A DNA stretch of 64,000 nt from Erwinia sp. E602 (GTDB taxonomy: Bacteria > Pseudomonadota > Gammaproteobacteria > Enterobacterales > Enterobacteriaceae): positions 4,588,001 to 4,652,000 of the forward strand of contig NZ_CP046582.1 of NCBI RefSeq assembly GCF_018141005.1, in the 5' to 3' direction. The notes under the pieces are model-generated. The model did not search any database. It was not told where the DNA came from and was given only the letters and a program-made list of their open reading frames with translations. Made by a program: the position numbers and the translations under genes. Numbering within the stretch: position 1 is the first letter of the stretch; every line of letters starts with the position of its first letter. Below, piece after piece: positions 58,420 to 64,000 of the stretch.

Positions 58420-59448
58420 GTGGCACAAAAAGATTATGTCAGCCGCGGGCGTTCGACAGGGACGCGTCGCAAAACCACCCGCGGCAAAAAAGCCAGCGGG
58501 GGTTCAGGGGTTTCAAAAGTCATGACGGTTCTGGCGGTCGCCGTGCTGGTCGCCTTTGTCGGCGGCCTGTGGTTTATCGCCCACCATAAGAAAGAAGAGA
58601 CGCCGGTCATTCCTGACCACAAAGCCGTCGGCAACGGGCTACCGCCGAAGCCGGAGGAGCGCTGGCGCTACATTAAAGAGCTGGAAAACCGCCAGTTAGG
58701 CGTGCCGATGCCGACCGAACCGTCCGCCGGGGGCGAAGTGCACTCGCAGACCCAGCTGACCGACGAACAGCGCCAGCTGCTGGAGCAGATGCAGGCGGAT
58801 ATGCGCCAGCAGCCGACCCAGCTGAACGAAGTGCCGTGGAATGAACAGACCCCGGCGCAGCGACAGCAGACCATGCAGCGCCAGCAACAGCAGCAGAACG
58901 ATCTGCAGCAGCAGGCACGGATGCAGCAGCAGCAACTGCGTCAGCAACAGCAACAGCAGCAGCGCCTGCAGCAGCAGAACAGCCAGCAGCAGCAGACGCG
59001 CATGCTGCAACAGCAGGCGACGCAGCAGAACACCCAGCAGCAAAGCCATATGTTGCCGCAGACGACGCGCACCCAGCAGCAGCCGGCTCAAACGCCGCGC
59101 GTGCAGCAGCCGCAAACACAGCCGACGCGCCAGGCCCCGGTCACCCAGGCCACCCGTGAAACGGAGGTTGCCGCGCAGCCGAAGGCCGAGACGAAGCCGA
59201 AAGAAGCCGAAAAAGAGAAGGCGCAGCGCTGGATGGTGCAGTGCGGTTCGTTCAAAGGGACCGATCAGGCCGAGTCAGTTCGCGCTCAGCTGGCGTTTGA
59301 AGGGTTCGAAAGCCGCATCACCAGCGGCGGCGGCTGGAACCGCGTGGTGATTGGTCCTTACGCCAGTCGCGCCGCGGCCGACAGCGCGCTGAAAGGCCTG
59401 CGCGGCTCCGGCCACGCAAATTGTATTCCTCTCGCCATCGGGGGTTGA
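58420..59448 (+). CDS. ftsN: Cell division protein FtsN
   Basis: FtsN activates septal peptidoglycan synthesis. The 342-residue bitopic protein has a short basic cytoplasmic part, one transmembrane helix (about residues 33-53), periplasmic helices with the ERWRYIKELENR motif, a long glutamine-rich linker (about residues 140-235) and a C-terminal SPOR domain (about 265-342, WMVQCGSF...CIPLAIGG). The start is a GTG at 58420. The linker is dominated by CAG/CAA codons and is longer than in the 319-residue E. coli protein. Confidence 0.95.
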   Translation: MAQKDYVSRGRSTGTRRKTTRGKKASGGSGVSKVMTVLAVAVLVAFVGGLWFIAHHKKEETPVIPDHKAVGNGLPPKPEERWRYIKELENRQLGVPMPTEPSAGGEVHSQTQLTDEQRQLLEQMQADMRQQPTQLNEVPWNEQTPAQRQQTMQRQQQQQNDLQQQARMQQQQLRQQQQQQQRLQQQNSQQQQTRMLQQQATQQNTQQQSHMLPQTTRTQQQPAQTPRVQQPQTQPTRQAPVTQATRETEVAAQPKAETKPKEAEKEKAQRWMVQCGSFKGTDQAESVRAQLAFEGFESRITSGGGWNRVVIGPYASRAAADSALKGLRGSGHANCIPLAIGG

Positions 59449-59538
59449 AACCCCCGCCAACCCGCCCCATATCTGGTTGCATCTGTGCCCGGCGCGAGCT
59501 CGCCGGGCCCTATTCAATCGGTTATAAGGGGTCTGCCC

Positions 59539-60069
59539 GTGACAACAATAGTAAGTGTACGACGCAACGGCCAGGTAGTGATTGGCGGCGATGGCCAGGC
59601 TACCCTCGGCAATACCGTGATGAAAGGCAACGTCAAAAAAGTGCGCCGCCTCTACAATGATAAAGTGATCGCCGGCTTCGCCGGAGGCACGGCAGATGCC
59701 TTCACCCTGTTTGAACTTTTCGAACGCAAACTGGAAATGCACCAGGGTCATCTGGTCAAAGCGGCCGTTGAGCTGGCGAAAGACTGGCGCACAGATCGTA
59801 TGCTGCGCAAGCTGGAAGCCCTGCTGGCGGTAGCAGATGAGAACGCCTCGCTGATCATCACCGGCAACGGTGACGTAATCCAGCCCGAGAATGACCTGAT
59901 TGCTATTGGTTCCGGCGGGCCTTACGCCCAGGCGGCCGCCAGGGCGCTGCTGGAAAATACCGAGATCGGCGCGCGTGATATTGTGGAAAAGGCGCTGGGT
60001 ATTGCAGGCGATATCTGCATCTATACCAACCACAACCTCACCATCGAAGCATTACCGTCTAAAGCGTAA
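59539..60069 (+). CDS. hslV: ATP-dependent protease subunit HslV
   Basis: HslV is the threonine-protease dodecamer of HslVU. The 176 residues equal E. coli HslV when the GTG at 59539 is used; AAGGGG lies 9 bases before it. After Met removal the chain begins [10 protein letters not shown], exposing the catalytic threonine. An ATG at 59485 would add 18 residues and block that N-terminus, so it is rejected. It starts the hslVU operon. Confidence 0.97.
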   Translation: MTTIVSVRRNGQVVIGGDGQATLGNTVMKGNVKKVRRLYNDKVIAGFAGGTADAFTLFELFERKLEMHQGHLVKAAVELAKDWRTDRMLRKLEALLAVADENASLIITGNGDVIQPENDLIAIGSGGPYAQAAARALLENTEIGARDIVEKALGIAGDICIYTNHNLTIEALPSKA

Positions 60070-60080
60070 GGACCCTATTT

Positions 60081-61412
60081 ATGTCTGAAATGACCCCGCG
60101 CGAGATCGTCAGCGAACTCAACAGATTTATCATCGGTCAGGATGGCGCCAAGCGTGCCGTGGCTATCGCCCTGCGTAACCGCTGGCGTCGCATGCAGCTT
60201 AATGAAGAGCTGCGCCATGAAGTAACGCCGAAAAACATCCTGATGATTGGCCCGACCGGCGTCGGCAAAACCGAAATTGCCCGTCGCCTGGCCAAGCTGG
60301 CAAACGCGCCGTTTATCAAAGTCGAAGCAACCAAGTTCACCGAAGTGGGCTATGTTGGTAAAGAAGTGGACTCTATCATTCGCGATCTGACCGACTCAGC
60401 GATCAAAATGGTCCGTTCACAGGCGATTGAGAAAAACCGCTACCGCGCCGAAGAGCTGGCGGAAGAGCGCATTCTTGACGTGCTGATCCCACCGGCTAAG
60501 AACAACTGGGGCCAGAACGAAGTGGCCGCCGAGCCGTCTGCCGCCCGTCAGTCGTTCCGTAAAAAGCTGCGCGAAGGCCAGCTGGACGATAAAGAGATCG
60601 AGATCGACCTGGCCGCCGCCTCGCCGGGCGTTGAGATCATGTCCCCGCCGGGCATGGAAGAGATGACCAGCCAGCTGCAGTCGATGTTCCAGAACCTTGG
60701 TGGCCAGAAGCAGAAAGCCCGCAAGCTGAAGATCAAAGAAGCGATGAAGCTGCTGATCGAAGAAGAAGCGGCGAAGCTGGTGAACCCGGAAGAGCTGAAG
60801 CAGAGCGCCATTGATGCGGTCGAGCAGCACGGCATCGTGTTTATCGATGAGATCGATAAAGTCTGTAAGCGCGGCGAATCCTCCGGCCCGGACGTTTCCC
60901 GTGAAGGCGTTCAGCGCGACCTGCTGCCGCTGGTGGAAGGCTGCACCGTGTCGACCAAACACGGCATGGTCAAAACCGACCATATCCTGTTTATCGCCTC
61001 CGGCGCGTTCCAGGTGGCCAGCCCGTCTGACCTGATTCCGGAACTGCAGGGCCGCCTGCCGATCCGCGTTGAGCTGCAGGCGCTGACCACTCACGACTTC
61101 GAGCGCATCCTCACCGAGCCAAGCGCCTCGATCACCGTGCAGTACAAAGCCCTGATGCAGACCGAAGGCGTGGAGATCAACTTTACCGCAGACGGCATCA
61201 GCAAGATTGCCGCCGCCGCGTGGCAGGTGAATGAAACCGCCGAGAATATCGGTGCGCGCCGCCTGCACACCGTGCTGGAACGCCTGGTCGAGGAGATCTC
61301 CTTCGAGGCCAGCGACAAGAGCGGTAGCACCATCACCATCGACGCCGATTACGTCAGTCAGCACCTTGACGAGCTGGTGGCCGACGAAGACCTCAGCCGC
61401 TTTATCCTGTAA
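60081..61412 (+). CDS. hslU: ATP-dependent protease ATPase subunit HslU
   Basis: HslU is the AAA+ unfoldase of HslVU. The 443 residues equal E. coli HslU. The P-loop [17 protein letters not shown], the pore motif region [11 protein letters not shown], the inserted I-domain (about residues 110-240), Walker [14 protein letters not shown] and the C-terminal EDLSRFIL that activates HslV are present. It lies 11 bp after hslV. Confidence 0.98.
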   Translation: MSEMTPREIVSELNRFIIGQDGAKRAVAIALRNRWRRMQLNEELRHEVTPKNILMIGPTGVGKTEIARRLAKLANAPFIKVEATKFTEVGYVGKEVDSIIRDLTDSAIKMVRSQAIEKNRYRAEELAEERILDVLIPPAKNNWGQNEVAAEPSAARQSFRKKLREGQLDDKEIEIDLAAASPGVEIMSPPGMEEMTSQLQSMFQNLGGQKQKARKLKIKEAMKLLIEEEAAKLVNPEELKQSAIDAVEQHGIVFIDEIDKVCKRGESSGPDVSREGVQRDLLPLVEGCTVSTKHGMVKTDHILFIASGAFQVASPSDLIPELQGRLPIRVELQALTTHDFERILTEPSASITVQYKALMQTEGVEINFTADGISKIAAAAWQVNETAENIGARRLHTVLERLVEEISFEASDKSGSTITIDADYVSQHLDELVADEDLSRFIL

Positions 61413-61429
61413 CCGCCCGCCGTTTGTTC

Positions 61430-61453
61430 CCGGGGAGGCAGCCGCCTCCCCGG
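61430..61453 (+). terminator. GC-rich hairpin after hslU
   Basis: CCGGGGAGGC-AGCC-GCCTCCCCGG is a perfect 10-bp stem 17 bp after the hslU stop, followed by GTGAAAAG rather than a T-run. It may end or stabilise the hslVU message. Confidence 0.5.
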
Positions 61454-61530
61454 TGAAAAGTGATGCTTTTGCCAACAGCCGCCATAAAGCGATATACTCT
61501 CTGTCCCGGCAGCAACCAGATGAACCCGCG

Positions 61531-62016
61531 ATGAAATACGATACCTCCGAACTGTGCGACATCTACCATGAAGACGTAAATGTCGTTGAACCGCTTTTCT
61601 CAAACTTTGGTGGCCGCACCTCGTTTGGTGGGCAGATCATCACGGTGAAATGTTTCGAAGACAACGGTCTGCTCTACGATCTGCTGGAAGAGAACGGGCG
61701 TGGGCGCGTGCTGCTGGTTGACGGTGGCGGCTCGGTGCGGCGTGCGCTGGTCGATGCGGCGCTGGCGCAGCTGGCGGTGCAGAACGAGTGGGAAGGGATG
61801 GTAATTTACGGCTCGGTGCGTCAGGTCGACGACCTGGAAGAGCTGGACATTGGCATCCAGGCGATTGCGGCGATCCCCGCTGGCGCGGCCGGTGAAGGCA
61901 TTGGTGAAAGCGACGTGCGCGTTAACTTTGGCGGCGTCACCTTCTTCTCGGGCGACCACCTGTATGCCGACAACACCGGCATCATCCTGTCAGAAGATCC
62001 CCTCGACATCGAATAA
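61531..62016 (+). CDS. rraA: Ribonuclease E activity regulator RraA
   Basis: RraA binds RNase E and the degradosome helicase and dampens mRNA decay. The 161 residues equal E. coli RraA, starting [16 protein letters not shown] at 61531, with [19 protein letters not shown] and [14 protein letters not shown]. Upstream in-frame starts would run into hslU and are rejected. In E. coli menA lies between hslU and rraA; here it is absent. Confidence 0.97.
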   Translation: MKYDTSELCDIYHEDVNVVEPLFSNFGGRTSFGGQIITVKCFEDNGLLYDLLEENGRGRVLLVDGGGSVRRALVDAALAQLAVQNEWEGMVIYGSVRQVDDLEELDIGIQAIAAIPAGAAGEGIGESDVRVNFGGVTFFSGDHLYADNTGIILSEDPLDIE

Positions 62017-62019
62017 ACA

Positions 62020-62050
62020 AAAACGGGTGCCACAGGCACCCGTTCTCTTT
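62020..62050. terminator. Terminator between rraA and zapB
   Basis: The stem AACGGGTGCC/GGCACCCGTT (62022-62044) has a 3-base loop, A-rich DNA on the left and T-rich DNA on the right. Confidence 0.8.
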
Positions 62051-62072
62051 GCTGGCTATAGCGGGTGCAGCA

Positions 62073-62312
62073 TTACACCTCTTCCATTTTTCCCAGCAGC
62101 GCACGCAGACGATCCTGCCATACGTGCTGTTCTTCTTTCAGCTGCTGGTTTTCACGCACCAGTGCATCGGTGTTGCCTGACGCCTGCTGAACCTGCTGGT
62201 TCAGATTACCGTTCTGCTCTTTAAGCTCTTCAATTTCCATCTGCAGCAGCGTGATGGTATCAATCGCCTGCTGCACTTTCGCTTCCAGTTTTTCGAATAC
62301 TTCAAATGACAT
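62073..62312 (-). CDS. zapB: Cell division protein ZapB
   Basis: ZapB is a 79-residue, nearly all coiled-coil protein that supports the Z ring and links it to MatP. The sequence [20 protein letters not shown] and the heptad pattern through [17 protein letters not shown] match E. coli (81 residues). It is divergent from glpF. Confidence 0.96.
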   Translation of the reverse strand: MSFEVFEKLEAKVQQAIDTITLLQMEIEELKEQNGNLNQQVQQASGNTDALVRENQQLKEEQHVWQDRLRALLGKMEEV

Positions 62313-62752
62313 GTTTCTCTCTCTCCTAATCGCAGGGCGTTGATTATGCTAGCCGCAGGGACAAGGGATGAACCGGTATGCCGCGGATAACACTATTCAT
62401 CCGATTGTAAGTAGAGCCGCCCGTCAAGTCCAGCGATGAACCCGTCAGGGGCGTAGTCTGTAACACTTTTCAGCCTTAACCTTAAAAAGGGATTAATCCC
62501 TGCTCTGCCCAGGGTTTTAAGGAGCGCATCGGATAGTTTACGCGCAATTTAGAAACTGACATGACGAACAACAGAGGTAGAAAGACGCGTAAACGCTCAT
62601 TTTTATGACGCATCACACAAATTTTGATTTCGCTATTTCTCGTTTATGTTCGTTAACGATAAATTCACAACACACCAACACAGAGTGGTGCAGATAAAAA
62701 CCAGCACTATTAAAGAACATTAAACCGTTAACTCGCCTTCAGGAATTCCAAC
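62313..62752 (+). promoter_or_regulatory. glpFK regulatory region with a GlpR operator
   Basis: The 440-bp zapB-glpF gap has no credible gene. TATGTTCGTTAACGATAAAT at 62645-62664 matches the GlpR operator consensus WATGTTCGWTAWCGAACATW closely. GlpR represses glpFK until glycerol-3-phosphate is present. E. coli glpFK has several operators and CRP sites; weaker candidates near 62590-62630 were not firm enough to call. Confidence 0.6.
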
Positions 62753-63595
62753 ATGAGTCATGCAACAAGTACGCTAAAGGGCCAGTGCATCGCCGAGTTT
62801 CTTGGCACGGCCACCATTATCTTCTTCGGTGCCGGTTGTGTGGCTGCCGCGAAGGTGGCCGGCGCCACTTTCGGCCTGTGGGAAATCAGCATTGTCTGGG
62901 GCCTGGCGGTGGCAATGGCCGTCTACCTGAGCGCCGGCATCTCCGGTGCCCACCTCAACCCGGCGGTCAGCGTAGCGCTGTGGCTGTTTGCCAACTTCGA
63001 AGGGCGCAAGGTGCTGCCTTACGCCCTGTCGCAGATCGCCGGGGCCTTCTGCTCCGCCGCGCTGGTGTATGGCCTGTACCACAATCTGTTCCTTGAGTAC
63101 GAACAGACCCATCATATGGTGCGCGGCAGCGTCGAGAGTCTCGATCTGGCCGGCGTTTTCTCCACCTACCCGAACCCGCTGATTAGCGTCGGCCAGGCGT
63201 TCCTGGTTGAGCTGGTGATCACCGCGATTATGATGGCGCTGATCATGGCCCTCACCGACGACGGCAACGGCCTGCCGCGCGGCCCGATGGCCCCGCTGCT
63301 GATCGGTTTCCTGATCGCCATTATCGGTGCTGCTATGGGCCCGTTGACCGGTTTTGCCCTCAACCCGGCGCGTGATTTCGGACCAAAACTGTTCGCGTGG
63401 CTGGCCGGCTGGGGTAATGTGGCCTTTACCGGCGCGCGTGATATTCCCTATTTCCTGGTGCCGATCTTTGGCCCACTGATCGGTGCCAGCCTCGGTGCCT
63501 TTGGCTACCGTGCCCTGATCGGCAAAAACCTGCCCGGCAAGGTTGAGGCCGTTCAGCACAAACCGACCGCCGGCGCTGCACAACGCAAAGCGTAA
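62753..63595 (+). CDS. glpF: Glycerol facilitator GlpF (aquaglyceroporin)
   Basis: GlpF is the inner-membrane glycerol channel. The 280 residues (E. coli 281) have six membrane spans and the two half-helix motifs HLNPAVS (Asn69) and LNPARD (Asn204, Arg207). They form the selectivity filter of the aquaglyceroporins. It is followed after 32 bp by glpK. Confidence 0.97.
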   Translation: MSHATSTLKGQCIAEFLGTATIIFFGAGCVAAAKVAGATFGLWEISIVWGLAVAMAVYLSAGISGAHLNPAVSVALWLFANFEGRKVLPYALSQIAGAFCSAALVYGLYHNLFLEYEQTHHMVRGSVESLDLAGVFSTYPNPLISVGQAFLVELVITAIMMALIMALTDDGNGLPRGPMAPLLIGFLIAIIGAAMGPLTGFALNPARDFGPKLFAWLAGWGNVAFTGARDIPYFLVPIFGPLIGASLGAFGYRALIGKNLPGKVEAVQHKPTAGAAQRKA

Positions 63596-63627
63596 TCCTG
63601 CTAACCGCTTATATTCAGGAACCTGAA

Positions 63628-64000
63628 ATGACCACAGAAAAAAAATACATCGTTGCGATCGACCAGGGCACCACCAGCTCCCGTGCGGTCGTACTGGATC
63701 ACGACTCCAACATCGTTGCGGTATCACAGCGCGAATTCCAGCAGATCTATCCAAAAGCCGGCTGGGTTGAACACGACCCTATGGACATCTGGGCCTCACA
63801 GAGCTCAACGCTGGTCGAAGTGCTGGCGCACGCGGACATTAACGCCGACGAGATCGCCGCCATTGGTATCACCAACCAGCGTGAGACCACCATCGTCTGG
63901 GATAAAGAGACCGGCAAGCCGATCTACAACGCCATCGTCTGGCAGGATCCACGCACCGCAGACTACTGTGCGAAGCTGAAAAAAGAGGGGCTGGAGGAGT
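63628..64000 (+). CDS. glpK: Glycerol kinase (3' end cut by window)
   Basis: About 124 N-terminal residues are visible of an enzyme of about 500. The start [20 protein letters not shown] contains the FGGY-kinase phosphate-binding motif. [20 protein letters not shown] and [10 protein letters not shown] follow as in E. coli GlpK. It traps glycerol imported by GlpF as glycerol-3-phosphate. An AGGA lies upstream of the ATG, and the gene is co-transcribed with glpF. Confidence 0.96.
   Translation, partial: MTTEKKYIVAIDQGTTSSRAVVLDHDSNIVAVSQREFQQIYPKAGWVEHDPMDIWASQSSTLVEVLAHADINADEIAAIGITNQRETTIVWDKETGKPIYNAIVWQDPRTADYCAKLKKEGLEE

Noticed and set aside
60417..61562. Long open frame of 381 codons antisense to hslU and rraA
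   Set aside because: Shadow frame opposite conserved genes with no family features.
62774..63754. Open frame of 326 codons antisense to glpF
   Set aside because: Shadow of the glpF coding sequence; composition is Gln/Gly/Arg-rich with no domain pattern.

Overview
The window is a conserved chromosomal segment of a gamma-proteobacterium of the order Enterobacterales. Nearly every protein matches its E. coli counterpart in length and motifs, and most of the gene order is shared with the E. coli wecA-ilv and murI-arg-met-hsl-glp regions. An argG of the ~400-residue class between argB and argH, a peroxiredoxin-glutaredoxin fusion next to oxyR, ERIC-type palindromes, and the lack of menA and argC at their usual places point to an Erwinia/Pantoea-like (Erwiniaceae) genome. 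That placement is inference from gene content; no search could be run.

Layout, left to right. 1-8.3 kb: enterobacterial common antigen genes (partial wzzE, wecA), rho with its leader, trxA, rhlB, gppA, then an AT-rich gene for a secreted lipase of the thermolabile-hemolysin type. 8.4-12.7 kb: rep, an accessory SDR dehydrogenase/MoaF-like pair, ppiC. 12.7-22 kb: branched-chain amino acid block (ilvC/ilvY divergent pair, then ilvL-G-M-E-D-A with leader peptide and attenuator). 22-25 kb: comM, maoP, hdfR. 25-31 kb: a complete rRNA operon on the minus strand, 16S-tRNA-Glu-23S-5S-tRNA-Asp-tRNA-Trp, with P1/P2 promoters and boxA. 31-39.6 kb: murI, btuB with a cobalamin riboswitch, trmA, yijD-fabR, sthA, oxyR and the peroxiredoxin-glutaredoxin gene. 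39.7-47.5 kb: argH-argG-argB divergent from argE, then ppc. 47.5-53 kb: metF, metL-metB and metJ with tandem met boxes. 53-64 kb: a cysteine Ntn hydrolase, rpmE, priA, cytR, ftsN, hslVU, rraA, zapB, glpF and the start of glpK.

Several genes form working units. The ilv genes make isoleucine and valine and are controlled by attenuation and by IlvY. The arg and met blocks carry recognisable ArgR and MetJ operators. OxyR probably controls its divergent peroxidase neighbour through a well-formed site. HslVU is an ATP-dependent protease. GlpF and GlpK take up and trap glycerol.

The most notable observations are: the rRNA operon joins the upstream flank of E. coli rrnB to the downstream flank of rrnC; a 120-bp ERIC-related palindrome sits in the 23S-5S spacer; argC is missing from between argE and argB; menA is missing between hslU and rraA; and three small accessory insertions (lipase, SDR/MoaF pair, Ntn hydrolase) interrupt an otherwise conserved backbone. 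I see no phage, IS element, CRISPR array or clearly new multi-gene system.
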